Assembly (NCBI GenBank): GCA_002423615.1
Contig: DIKO01000031.1
Location: 1 to 35,191 of the forward strand
From: Desulfobacteraceae bacterium UBA5616
Lineage (GTDB): Bacteria; Desulfobacterota; Desulfobacteria; Desulfobacterales; UBA5616
DNA: 35,191 nt
Direction of reading: 5' to 3'
Position numbers and translations under genes: made by a program. Numbering within the stretch: position 1 is the stretch's first letter; every line of letters begins with the position of its first letter. Of this stretch, positions 8,249-15,852 are shown in pieces. The notes below the pieces were generated by a model. That model saw only the letters and a program-made list of their open reading frames with translations. It searched no databases and was not told the DNA's origin.

Positions 8249-9829
8249 ATGTTTGAAAGCATTTGCCGTGCCATGTCCGAGCCGGAATTCTATCCCCACG
8301 ACGCAACCGGACTGGAGCGCCGGGATACCCACATCTCCACGGTGTTTTTGGCCGGGCCGTGGGCCTATAAACTGAAAAAACCGGTAAAATTCGATTTTCT
8401 GGATTTTCTTTCCCTTGACGACCGCCGTTTCTTCTGCGAGCGGGAAGTGCTTCTGAACCAGCGCCTGAGCCGGGGAATTTATCACGACGTGGTGGGCATC
8501 TATCAGGATGACCAGGGCGGGTTTTCCCTCATGCCCGGGGGGATGGTGGTGGAATATGCCGTGAAAATGACCCGGTTGCCGGACAACAAGAGCCTTTCGG
8601 CGCTTATCCGAAGAGGGGAAATCTGCGTTGATCACATAACGACCCTGGGAAGGATGCTGGCCGCTTTTTATGAAAAGGCGGAGCATGGTTCTCACCAGGA
8701 TGAATTTGGAAAGCGTGAATTGATCTCATTGAACATGGAGGAAAATTTTGCCGGAATTGAACCTTTTGTGGGGAAAGGTCTTTTTGACGGTGAAAGATGG
8801 GAATTCATCCGACAGGTATGCCGGTCTTTCCTCAAAGATCATGGCGATCTCTTTGACCGCCGCATCGCCGCTGGGAGGATCCGCGACGGACACGGGGATT
8901 TAAGATGCGAACATGTGTATTATCATGACGGGATCCAGGTGATTGACTGCATCGAATTCAACGAACGGTTCCGATACGGCGACGCAGCCCTCGACCTTTC
9001 ATTTCTGGTCATGGATCTGGATCACCTCGGCTGCCCGGATCTCGGGCGGGAGTTGGTCTCCTCCTACGCCATCAGTGCGGCCGATGTTGAAATATATCAG
9101 TTGCTGGACTTTTATGCCGCATACCGGGCCCTTGTCCGTTTAAAAGTATCCTGTTTTTCCATCGGCCAAAACCGGCTGAAGGAAAATGCGTTCATGGAAA
9201 GGGAGATCCGGCGTTATCTGAACCAGGCATATTTCTATGCCCTTCTCTTCGGCCGCCCCACCCTGTGGGTATTTTTCGGCCTTCCGGCTTCGGGAAAGTC
9301 CACCCTGGCCGGAAAAACGGCCGAGGCCTTGTCGCTGCCCGTGTTCCATTCGGATGTGGAACGAAAAAAAGGACTGAAGAAATCTTCCCGGACCCGGGCT
9401 TCCTTTAATGAAGGGATCTACCGGACGGCCTTCCGGACCCGGGTATATTCCCGCCTGATATCCCTGGCTCAGGAACGCCTCGCGGCCGGAGGGTCGGTAA
9501 TCCTCGATGCCACTTTTCTTGAACCCAAATGGCGAAAATGGATCGGTCAGCTGGCCGAGGATATGGACGCCGACCTCGTCTGGGTTCAATGCGTCTGCAA
9601 ACACCAGACCAGCATATCCCGCCTGCAGCAGAGAGAACTCGACCCCGGGGAATCGGACGCCCGGCTGTCCCATTTTCTGGAAATGGAAAAAAGGGCGGTT
9701 CCGTTTGCCGCCGAAAATCCGGACACCCACTTTGTGGTGGACACCGACCAGGTTCTCAATAGATCCCTTGTGGAAGTGCTGTCTCAGGCCTATTCAGCAA
9801 AAAGGGCACAGATCAAATCCCTTGCATAA
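8249..9829 (+). CDS. Phosphotransferase (APH-like) fused to P-loop kinase
   Basis: A 526-residue two-domain protein. Residues 1 to about 335 are an aminoglycoside-phosphotransferase/choline-kinase-like fold with the catalytic loop HGDLRCEHVY (His215, Asp217) and the metal-binding segment VIDCIEFNERFRYGD. Residues 340-520 form an AAA_33/zeta-toxin-like P-loop kinase with Walker A GLPASGKST (344-352), FHSDVERK, and VILDATFLEP. This fused architecture is widespread and usually annotated as a bifunctional aminoglycoside phosphotransferase/ATP-binding protein; the natural substrate is not established and antibiotic resistance should not be assumed. ATG 8249 is preceded by AGGGGAG. It appears monocistronic, with a hairpin 32 bases past the stop. 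Confidence 0.85.
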   Translation: MFESICRAMSEPEFYPHDATGLERRDTHISTVFLAGPWAYKLKKPVKFDFLDFLSLDDRRFFCEREVLLNQRLSRGIYHDVVGIYQDDQGGFSLMPGGMVVEYAVKMTRLPDNKSLSALIRRGEICVDHITTLGRMLAAFYEKAEHGSHQDEFGKRELISLNMEENFAGIEPFVGKGLFDGERWEFIRQVCRSFLKDHGDLFDRRIAAGRIRDGHGDLRCEHVYYHDGIQVIDCIEFNERFRYGDAALDLSFLVMDLDHLGCPDLGRELVSSYAISAADVEIYQLLDFYAAYRALVRLKVSCFSIGQNRLKENAFMEREIRRYLNQAYFYALLFGRPTLWVFFGLPASGKSTLAGKTAEALSLPVFHSDVERKKGLKKSSRTRASFNEGIYRTAFRTRVYSRLISLAQERLAAGGSVILDATFLEPKWRKWIGQLAEDMDADLVWVQCVCKHQTSISRLQQRELDPGESDARLSHFLEMEKRAVPFAAENPDTHFVVDTDQVLNRSLVEVLSQAYSAKRAQIKSLA

Positions 9830-9861
9830 AATCCCCGAATCCGGACTTTACCTCGGCATGT

Positions 9862-9884
9862 GGTCAGCCATTTGATGGTTGACC
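9862..9884 (+). terminator. Hairpin downstream of the kinase gene
   Basis: GGTCAGCCA (9862-9870) pairs with TGGTTGACC (9876-9884) through nine pairs, one of them G-T, around a TTTGA loop. Only a weak T-rich stretch (CCATTTTC) follows, so it is a poor intrinsic terminator, perhaps a Rho-assisted end or 3' stabiliser. Confidence 0.35.
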
Positions 9885-10153
9885 TGGCCCATTTTCTGGA
9901 TTATAAGGCGGCACAAAACCGAATAACTTTAACAAGGAATTAAAAATGAACGACGACCCGGACGGTTGTCCGATTTGGGCATGCCGGCAACAAAAATCGA
10001 GATTTGAAAAATACGATAATCCTGAGATACTGCGATTGTGACCTACGGATTATGATGTGAGGGAAAGGGCCGAATCCTGAAAGCCCTTAAACTCTCCCAC
10101 CTGCTTCCCGGGGCCGTACAATCCATCCGCCGCGGCCATTGGGGAGGTTATCA
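9885..10153 (+). other. Gene-poor leader before mgtE, with a possible 31-codon ORF
   Basis: The 324-base gap between the kinase and mgtE holds the hairpin at 9862-9884 and a possible 31-codon ORF (9946-10041). The ORF starts MNDDPDGCPIWAC after AAGGAA and has two cysteines, but matches nothing recognised. A weak TTGAAA...GATACT promoter-like pair lies around 10004-10031. I see no convincing M-box type magnesium riboswitch and no sigma-54 site. The GGGGAGGT at 10141-10148 serves mgtE. Confidence 0.3.
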
Positions 10154-11533
10154 ATGAAAAATACACTTCTGGTTCCAACTCTTCGGGAACTGATCAATTC
10201 CGGAAACCTTTCGGATATCCATGAATTCTGTGAATCCTGTCACCCCGCAGAGGTGGCGGAGCTGATTTCGCCTTTGTCGCCCGAGGAGGTCTGGGAGGTG
10301 TTAAACACTGTTGATCTGCCGTTAAGAGCGGAGATTTTCAGCCACCTTGAAGGTGAATTTCAGGTGGATGTCATATCGACGTTGAAAAGGAAGGATGCGG
10401 TTCCCCTTTTCACCGAGATGCCACCGGACGACCGGGCGGACCTGTTCAAGCGAATGCCGGAAGAAAAACGCGAACGGCTCATGCCTGCGCTGGCACAGGC
10501 CGAACGGGAGGACATCCGCCGTCTGGCGTCCTACGAGGAAGGCACCGCAGGTGCCGTCATGACATCCGACTATGCTTTTCTTACCCCGGATCTAACGGCA
10601 TCCGAGGCAGTGGAACGGCTGCGCCAGGTTGCTCCGGACAAGGAAACCATTTATTATGCCTATGTCGTAAACGAAAAGCGAAAGCTTATGGGGTTTGTGT
10701 CTTTAAAAGACCTGATCCTGGCGCAGAAGAATGCCCGGATCGCCGATATCATGAATGAAGATGTGATTTTTGCCAGAGTTTACGATGACCAGGAGGACGC
10801 AGCCCGGAAAATTCAGAAATACGATTTGATCGCCCTGCCCGTGATCAACGGCGGTGACGCTCTGGTGGGCATCATCACCCATGACGACGCCATCGACATC
10901 ATTACCCAGGAACACACCGAAGACATGGAAAAATTCATGGCCATTGCCGGAAGTCACGAGTCGGCGGGCTATCTCCGGATTTCGGCCTGGTCCCATTTTA
11001 AAAACCGGTCGGTATGGGTGGTCGCCCTGGCCGGACTGGGGCTGGTGTCCGGATTTATTGTGCAAAATTATCAGAGTCTTCTTTTGCAGTTCGCCATTCT
11101 GGCCGCTTTCATGCCCATGCTGGCCGCAAGCGGCGGCAATACGGGGAGTCAGTCGGCAACCCTTGTGATCAGGGCCCTGGCCCTAAAGGAAATCTCTTTC
11201 CGGGATATTTTTCGAATTCTGGCAAAAGAGACCCAGGTGGCCCTGATGCTGGGGATGCTTCTCGGCTTTCTTGCGTATGGCCGCGTGGTGATTTTCGGGG
11301 GTGGAGATATGCTGCCCCAGGGGGCGTCGCTATCCATGATCGGCTTTGCCGTGGCCGCGGCCTTAAGTCTTCAGGTGATCAGCGCCACCCTTATCGGCGC
11401 GCTTCTGCCCATGATCGTGGCCCGGTTCAAGCTGGACCCGGCTCTTGTGGCAAGCCCGGCCTTAAGCTCCGTTGTGGATATTACCGGCTTGTTGATCTTT
11501 TTCTCCATGGCCAGGCTGATTTTAGCCTTATAA
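10154..11533 (+). CDS. mgtE: Magnesium transporter MgtE
   Basis: A 459-residue homodimeric Mg2+ channel/transporter of the inner membrane. Residues 1 to about 130 form the acidic MgtE N superhelix (repeated helices such as EMPPDDRADLFKRMPEE). Two CBS domains (about 135-260) follow, containing the DIMNEDVIFARVYDD segment. A long linker helix leads into a five-helix membrane domain from about residue 285. The family's pore signature is clear as AASGGNTGSQSATLVIRAL, and DPALVASP/DITGL near the C-terminus supplies the conserved Mg2+-binding acid. The start at ATG 10154 has GGGAGGT eight bases upstream; an upstream in-frame ATG at 10139 lies before the Shine-Dalgarno. Normal length, no damage seen. 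Confidence 0.95.
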   Translation: MKNTLLVPTLRELINSGNLSDIHEFCESCHPAEVAELISPLSPEEVWEVLNTVDLPLRAEIFSHLEGEFQVDVISTLKRKDAVPLFTEMPPDDRADLFKRMPEEKRERLMPALAQAEREDIRRLASYEEGTAGAVMTSDYAFLTPDLTASEAVERLRQVAPDKETIYYAYVVNEKRKLMGFVSLKDLILAQKNARIADIMNEDVIFARVYDDQEDAARKIQKYDLIALPVINGGDALVGIITHDDAIDIITQEHTEDMEKFMAIAGSHESAGYLRISAWSHFKNRSVWVVALAGLGLVSGFIVQNYQSLLLQFAILAAFMPMLAASGGNTGSQSATLVIRALALKEISFRDIFRILAKETQVALMLGMLLGFLAYGRVVIFGGGDMLPQGASLSMIGFAVAAALSLQVISATLIGALLPMIVARFKLDPALVASPALSSVVDITGLLIFFSMARLILAL

Positions 11534-11556
11534 CCTGCCCGGACACTCAGGGCAGG
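11534..11556. terminator. Shared hairpin between convergent genes
   Basis: CCTGCCC (11534-11540) and GGGCAGG (11550-11556) form a perfect seven-pair GC-rich stem with a nine-base loop. It begins immediately after the mgtE stop and overlaps the stop codon of the minus-strand ligase. On the plus strand it is followed by GTATTTTC. Its position between two converging genes suggests a bidirectional terminator. Confidence 0.5.
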
Positions 11557-13133
11557 GTATTTTCAGAGAACAGGGATTTACTGTAAGTGGCCTTGCCGTC
11601 GCCGGGCGCGTAAAAATCATGAAGGACCGATTCCAGAACATATCCGCAGCGTTCATAAAAGCGCCGGGTGCCGCGGTATTGGTCCTTGTGAGAAGTCTCC
11701 ACGTAGATCCGTGTCCCCCCGATTCTCCGGACCTGTTTCTCTGTTTCGGCAATGAGGATTTGCCCGACGCCGTTTTGCTGATAATCCGGAGAAACGACGA
11801 TCCAGAACAGGTCATGACTGGATACGGTACAGGCGATGGGGCCGTAGCAGGTATACCCTACAGGGAAGTCCTTGTTTAAGGCGAAAATAAAGTGGTACCC
11901 GCTGGCCACCCCCTTTTCCAGTCGTTCCTTAACGAGTTCCATGGCCACCTGAATTTCGTCCTCCCGGAAAAAACCGGTTTCATGGGTCATTTCGCCCACC
12001 CGGGCGATATCGTCCGGATTGGGTTCATAGCGGAAGGATAAAGGAACCGTGCATTTTCGGGAGGACGAATGAACGTGGATATCCGGGACTTTCGCACGTT
12101 TTTCTTCCCCGCATCCCGGAACATGCCGTAAAACCGGGTGCTCCAGGATCCGCTTGACCACTTCGGTAAACCCTATGCCCTCCCGGATTGCGGCGGCGGC
12201 AAACCCGGCATCCGGGGAAAGGCAGGGATTGGTGTTGATTTCAAGTATCCACGGTCGGTTATCGACATCCACCCGGAAATCGACGCGGGCATATCCCCCG
12301 AGGCCAAAGACCTCCCAGCATCTCCGGGCGATTTGATCGATCTCCCGGAGAAGGGGAGCATCGGTTGCCGGGAACTGAAAACACCTGGGGGTGTGATGGT
12401 ATTCATAGGATGAAGGATCCCATTTGGCCCTGTACCCTACGATTTTCGGCTTGTCATCCGGATATCCATCAAAGATGATTTCCGCCGGGGGCAGGACTTG
12501 AGGCCCCCCCGGGCCGGCCAGAAGAGAAATATTGAATTCCCTGCCCTCGATGTAAGCCTCGGCAAACCGCTCGTCTTTGGGTGGACAAGATGTTTTTTCC
12601 AGCAATCCAAGGATTTCTTCCCGATTTTTTCTCTCAATGACGGCGCCTTCATCCAGACCGATGGATGCGTGTTCCCACACGGACTTGATCAGCCATTTTT
12701 TTTTCTCGGCATCATCTGAAAATTCAGGCAATTCTGAAACCGGTGGAAACGGGGTTGATGCGCTGATCAGGGAGGGTGTCTTAATCCCCGCTTTTTCCAT
12801 ATGGGCCTTGGCAAGGATCTTGTTGGAGGACAAAAGAACGGCCATGGCGCTTGAGCCTGTATAGGCAAGACCCATGGCATCGAGAAGGGTGGGAAATAAA
12901 TGAATCAGACGGCCCCGGCCGCCAAGAGATTCCACCAGATTGAAAACAAGGTCGGGCCGGATGTCTTCGAGACGGCTTTTCATGGCGAACAGGTCCAGGG
13001 TGCAGGAAAGGACAAGGGCCTGATGGCCCAGTTCATTCAGAGCGGATAAAACAGCCTCCGCCTGGATGAGGACATCCGTATCGTCCGGGGCCGGGGTGTC
13101 GCTTACGGCATGATGAACAATGGCGATTTTCAT
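11547..13133 (-). CDS. ATP-grasp (D-Ala-D-Ala ligase-like) fused to GNAT acetyltransferase
   Basis: A 528-residue fusion. Residues 1 to about 335 are a D-Ala-D-Ala ligase-type ATP-grasp enzyme: FNLVESLGGRGRLIHLFP, the SNKILAKAHMEKAGIKTP segment, EAYIEGREFNISLL, and the metal-binding end ARVDFRVDVDNRPWILEINTN (in two parts). After a His/Ser-rich linker (about 345-365), residues 366-528 are a GNAT domain with the acetyl-CoA loop VSPDYQQNGVGQILI and the family end RRFYERCGY. ATP-grasp ligases make amide bonds via acyl phosphates; the GNAT would acetylate an amine. It starts at ATG 13133 overlapping the upstream ligase stop by four bases, implying translational coupling. With KamA upstream, an acetylated beta-lysine-containing product is plausible but unproven. 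It is unlikely to be the housekeeping Ddl. Confidence 0.8.
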   Translation of the reverse strand: MKIAIVHHAVSDTPAPDDTDVLIQAEAVLSALNELGHQALVLSCTLDLFAMKSRLEDIRPDLVFNLVESLGGRGRLIHLFPTLLDAMGLAYTGSSAMAVLLSSNKILAKAHMEKAGIKTPSLISASTPFPPVSELPEFSDDAEKKKWLIKSVWEHASIGLDEGAVIERKNREEILGLLEKTSCPPKDERFAEAYIEGREFNISLLAGPGGPQVLPPAEIIFDGYPDDKPKIVGYRAKWDPSSYEYHHTPRCFQFPATDAPLLREIDQIARRCWEVFGLGGYARVDFRVDVDNRPWILEINTNPCLSPDAGFAAAAIREGIGFTEVVKRILEHPVLRHVPGCGEEKRAKVPDIHVHSSSRKCTVPLSFRYEPNPDDIARVGEMTHETGFFREDEIQVAMELVKERLEKGVASGYHFIFALNKDFPVGYTCYGPIACTVSSHDLFWIVVSPDYQQNGVGQILIAETEKQVRRIGGTRIYVETSHKDQYRGTRRFYERCGYVLESVLHDFYAPGDGKATYSKSLFSENTLP

Positions 13134-14134
13134 TTAATGGCATCCGTAAAAGGGTTGCATCTTACGGCAGACGAATTGACGATCATTTCGATAAGGCGGA
13201 TATAGGGCAGTCCGATAAGGCCGCAGATAATGGGCAGATCGGAATGCTCCGGATGCAGGCCGGCCATGGGGTTGACTTCCATGAAAAAAGGGCGGCTTTT
13301 TTCATCGCACCGGATATCGATCCGCCCGGCGTCCCGGCATCCCAGCACCCGCCAGGCGCAAAGGCAAATCTCTTCGGCGGTTTTCACCGCCGGATCATCC
13401 CCGGGTTTCAGAAGTGAATAGCGGACAACCGCTTCACTGTTTTCCTTGTTGGCATAGGAGTAGACTCCGGGTTCAGCCCCGCTTAAAAGATGGACCTCCA
13501 TTGTTCCCAGTACTTTTGCCTCTTTCCCGGTTCCTATTATCCCCATGGTGAATTCCCGCCCTGGAAGATAGGGTTCCACCAGAACGGGCTGGCGATACCG
13601 CGAAAGCAGGGCTTGTGCCGGAATTTCAAGATCTTTTCTCCGGCGGATGATGGAATGGGGGGATATGCCCTTCCCCGTTCCCTCGGAAACGGGTTTGATA
13701 AACCACGGCGGGTCAAAATGAATGTTCCCCGCATCCGTGACAGATTCCAGGAGATAAAAATCCGTCGTGGCCAGACCGGCATCCCGGATAATGCGTTTGG
13801 TCATGGCCTTGTGAAGGGTCAGGCTCATCACCAGGGGATCCGAAAAGGTATAGGGAATGTCAAAAACTTCCAGAATGGCCGGTACCTGGGCTTCCCGGCC
13901 GATGCCGTGAAGGCCTTCGGCGATATTGAAAACCAGATCCCATCTGTCTCCGGCGGAAAGGTGCTGGATAAGATTTTCAGCATTTCCGATCCTTGCCGGC
14001 TCATGGCCCAGATCGGCCAATACTTTTTCAATGGCATCTATGGTGTCGTCGCGGTCAAATTCCGCGGTTTCATCCAATGAATAGCCCTTTTTCAGATATT
14101 CGGACTGAAGATCGTATGTCATTCCTATTTTCAT
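13130..14134 (-). CDS. ATP-grasp ligase, D-Ala-D-Ala ligase family
   Basis: A 334-residue cytoplasmic enzyme of the Ddl superfamily: DLVFNIAEGLHGIGREAQVP near residue 85, FSDPLVMSLTLHKAMTKRII, WFIKPVSEGTGKGI (ATP loop), PVLVEPYLPGREFTMGI, and the catalytic/metal end FFMEVNPMAGLHPEHSDLP. The expected product is a dipeptide-like amide formed with ATP. It is second in a minus-strand operon between KamA (123 bases upstream) and the ligase-GNAT fusion (four-base overlap). Two different ATP-grasp ligases in one operon argues for two sequential condensations or for amino-acid activation other than D-alanine. The annotation 'D-alanine-D-alanine ligase' is a family label, not a function. Confidence 0.8.
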   Translation of the reverse strand: MKIGMTYDLQSEYLKKGYSLDETAEFDRDDTIDAIEKVLADLGHEPARIGNAENLIQHLSAGDRWDLVFNIAEGLHGIGREAQVPAILEVFDIPYTFSDPLVMSLTLHKAMTKRIIRDAGLATTDFYLLESVTDAGNIHFDPPWFIKPVSEGTGKGISPHSIIRRRKDLEIPAQALLSRYRQPVLVEPYLPGREFTMGIIGTGKEAKVLGTMEVHLLSGAEPGVYSYANKENSEAVVRYSLLKPGDDPAVKTAEEICLCAWRVLGCRDAGRIDIRCDEKSRPFFMEVNPMAGLHPEHSDLPIICGLIGLPYIRLIEMIVNSSAVRCNPFTDAIK

Positions 14135-14153
14135 CAGGCACTTTTGTCCTCAT

Positions 14154-14178
14154 CCTGCAGGATCGGCAGGTTTTTTTT
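14154..14178 (+). other. Small stem followed by T8 (plus strand)
   Basis: CCTGC (14154-14158) and GCAGG (14166-14170) can pair, followed directly by eight T (14171-14178). Read on the plus strand this resembles an intrinsic terminator, but there is no plus-strand gene upstream. It may end antisense transcription or be incidental. The 12-base palindrome ATCCTGCAGGAT overlaps it. Confidence 0.25.
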
Positions 14179-14206
14179 ACAGGGTATGGAAAAAACGGTT
14201 TTCACA

Positions 14207-14244
14207 AACGATAAGGCAGGGCTCCTGCACCCTGCCACATCGTT
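14207..14244 (-). other. Intra-operon hairpin between kamA and the first ligase
   Basis: A strong two-part stem: AACGAT/ATCGTT (14207-14212 with 14239-14244) and GGCAGGG/CCCTGCC (14215-14221 with 14230-14236), separated by a 2x2 internal loop, with an eight-base apical loop. It begins 14 bases past the kamA stop. On the minus strand a T-rich stretch comes only later, so partial termination, RNA processing or 3' protection of the kamA segment are all possible. Confidence 0.45.
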
Positions 14245-14257
14245 AAATAGTGTTGCG

Positions 14258-15577
14258 TCAACTATGGATTTGAGATCCGACATCCGGATAGGTGAACAAC
14301 CTGTTCTCATAATTTTTCATGACAATGGCGTCTTTTCGGCGCTTTTCAATATTATTGGGCATCAGGGGTATTTTACCCCCACCCCCCGGAGCGTCTATCA
14401 CATAGGTCGGCACGGCGTACCCGCTGGTAAACCCCCTCAATCCACGGATGATTTCCAGGCCCTTTTCCACGGGGGTGCGGAAATGGCTGGAGCCGCTGAT
14501 CGGATCGCACTGGTAGAGGTAGTAAGGCCTCACCCGCATCTTCATCATGTGATGCATCAGTTCCTTCATGGTGCCCACATTGTCGTTTACCCCTTTCAGA
14601 AGCACGGTCTGGGAGCCAAGAGGAATGCCGGCATCCGCCAGCATGGCGCAGGCCCGGTATGATTCCGGCGTGCATTCATCAGGATGAACAAAGTGCAGGC
14701 TCATCCATATGGGGTGGTATTTTTTCAGGATTCGGACCAGTTTTTTGGTGATCCGCTGCGGGAGCACCGCCGGGACCTTGGTGCCGAACCGGATGATCTC
14801 CAGGTGAGAAACAGGTCGAAGCTGTTGGAGAAGCCATTCGATACGGTCGTCGCTCAGGGTCAGCGGGTCCCCGCCGGAGAGCAGCACATCCCGAATGGAT
14901 GGCGTGTTCTGAATGTAATCGATAGCCATCTGGAGGCGGCTTCGATTGGGATAAATGGCCCCATGACCCACCATCCGGCTCCGGGTGCAATAACGACAGT
15001 AGGTTGAGCAGAAATCCGTCACCAGCAAGAGCGCCCTGTCGGGGTACCGATGAACCAGTCCGCAAACAGGGCTTTGTCGGTCTTCTCCCAGGGGGTCATC
15101 CGCCTCGCAGGGCATTTTGAACAGCTCGTGAAGCGTGGGAACAACGGTCTTACGCAGGGGTTGGTGAGGGTCTTCGGAAGACAACAGGCCGGCATAATAA
15201 GGCGTAATCCCCAGAGGCAGCGAAACCCCGGTCATTTCCATGGCCTTTCGTTCCTCATCCGAGAGTTTGAGGATATCGGACAACCGGGGCAGGGTCCTGA
15301 TCCGATTCTGAATCTGCCAGTGCCAGTCATTCCACTGCTTGTCTTTAACACCGGGGAAAAATTGATGCCGGAAGGAGCGACGGAGTTGCCTGTCGCTTCC
15401 TGAAAGACCGGCGCCGGATCTGATAAAACTGCGGCGCGGGCTTGTCATGCGGCGGTAGATGTTATGAATACTTGAAGGTATGTCTTCGTGATAATCGAAC
15501 CCCTGACCTAAGGGATCCTCATCTCTGTCATCGCAAAGTGTTTCCTTGGGTTTCTCAACACTGGGTTGCGGTTGCAT
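14258..15577 (-). CDS. kamA: Lysine 2,3-aminomutase (radical SAM, PLP)
   Basis: A 439-residue KamA-family enzyme converting L-lysine to beta-lysine using a 4Fe-4S cluster, S-adenosylmethionine and PLP. The cluster motif is CSTYCRYC (Cys190, Cys194, Cys197), followed by the carboxylate-binding Arg in CTRSR. SGGDPLTLSD binds SAM, and the PLP lysine is Lys402 in DAPGGGGK. The two acids that hold the substrate ammonium group in the clostridial enzyme (Asp293, Asp330) are kept as Asp358 (YQCD) and Asp395 (VIDAPG), which favours lysine over glutamate as substrate. The clostridial C-terminal zinc-binding cysteines are absent. The start at ATG 15577 has a GGAAGGA site. It is first gene of the operon, under a sigma-54 promoter 63-78 bases upstream. 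Confidence 0.9.
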   Translation of the reverse strand: MQPQPSVEKPKETLCDDRDEDPLGQGFDYHEDIPSSIHNIYRRMTSPRRSFIRSGAGLSGSDRQLRRSFRHQFFPGVKDKQWNDWHWQIQNRIRTLPRLSDILKLSDEERKAMEMTGVSLPLGITPYYAGLLSSEDPHQPLRKTVVPTLHELFKMPCEADDPLGEDRQSPVCGLVHRYPDRALLLVTDFCSTYCRYCTRSRMVGHGAIYPNRSRLQMAIDYIQNTPSIRDVLLSGGDPLTLSDDRIEWLLQQLRPVSHLEIIRFGTKVPAVLPQRITKKLVRILKKYHPIWMSLHFVHPDECTPESYRACAMLADAGIPLGSQTVLLKGVNDNVGTMKELMHHMMKMRVRPYYLYQCDPISGSSHFRTPVEKGLEIIRGLRGFTSGYAVPTYVIDAPGGGGKIPLMPNNIEKRRKDAIVMKNYENRLFTYPDVGSQIHS

Positions 15578-15639
15578 TTTTTCCTTCCATGGTTTTTTAA
15601 GGTGAGGTTGATCGCCCTTGTTTGGGTGTGGTTTGGCAA

Positions 15640-15655
15640 TGCAAGCACCGTGCCG
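15640..15655 (-). promoter_or_regulatory. Sigma-54 promoter of the kamA operon
   Basis: Read on the minus strand: CGGCACGGTGCTTGCA, against the consensus TGGCAC-N5-TTGCA. The -24 GG and -12 GC dinucleotides are present and separated by exactly ten bases; only the first base deviates. The expected start of transcription is near 15629, giving a leader of about 50 bases to kamA. Confidence 0.75.
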
Positions 15656-15677
15656 ATTTTAAGGCAAGGCTTTTTTA

Positions 15678-15705
15678 ATATAATATACTTGAAATTATTA
15701 GATAT
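15678..15705 (+). repeat. AT-rich direct repeat, copy 1
   Basis: Built as ATATAATAT, CTTGAA, TTATTA, ATAT with single extra bases between the blocks. Copy 2 at 15804-15828 has the same four blocks with no extra bases. On the minus strand the blocks resemble an IHF site with a mismatch (TTCAAG then TATTA). It lies 23 bases beyond the kamA -24 element, where a bending protein would be useful. Confidence 0.5.
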
Positions 15706-15749
15706 TTAAACTATTCGCCGGCGCTCGCGGCTGTCCTTCAGAATAAAAA

Positions 15750-15762
15750 GAACTTTTAGTTC
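15750..15762. promoter_or_regulatory. Palindromic operator/enhancer site A (GAAC-N5-GTTC)
   Basis: GAACTTTTAGTTC, centre 15756. It lies about 103 bases from the kamA -24 GG and 222 from the kinase promoter -24 GG. On the minus strand it shares GGAACTA-N3-GTTC with site B. It is a candidate upstream activating sequence for an NtrC-type activator. Confidence 0.5.
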
Positions 15763-15803
15763 CTATAAAGTGCATTCCGGGCTCCAGCAATAGCCATAAA
15801 TAG

Positions 15804-15828
15804 ATATAATATCTTGAATTATTAATAT
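15804..15828 (+). repeat. AT-rich direct repeat, copy 2
   Basis: The uninterrupted form of the 15678-15705 repeat, offset by 126 bases at its first block. It sits just before palindrome B. It may be a second bending-protein site; no match to an insertion sequence is apparent. Confidence 0.5.
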
Positions 15829-15839
15829 AAAAATAAAGT

Positions 15840-15852
15840 GAACCCATAGTTC
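15840..15852. promoter_or_regulatory. Palindromic operator/enhancer site B (GAAC-N5-GTTC)
   Basis: GAACCCATAGTTC, centre 15846, exactly 90 bases from site A. It is 132 bases from the kinase promoter -24 GG and 193 from the kamA -24 GG. Both distances are in the normal range for sigma-54 enhancers. Confidence 0.5.

Noticed and set aside
9885..10153. Magnesium-sensing riboswitch before mgtE
   Set aside because: No M-box-like helices could be recognised by eye, and no terminator/antiterminator pair precedes the Shine-Dalgarno.
14166..14183. A third copy of the enhancer-like motif, reversed (GG, T8, ACA)
   Set aside because: It shares the 13-base core TGTAAAAAAAACC on the minus strand, but the second palindrome arm is lost and no sigma-54 promoter follows within range. 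Probably a chance A-tract match.
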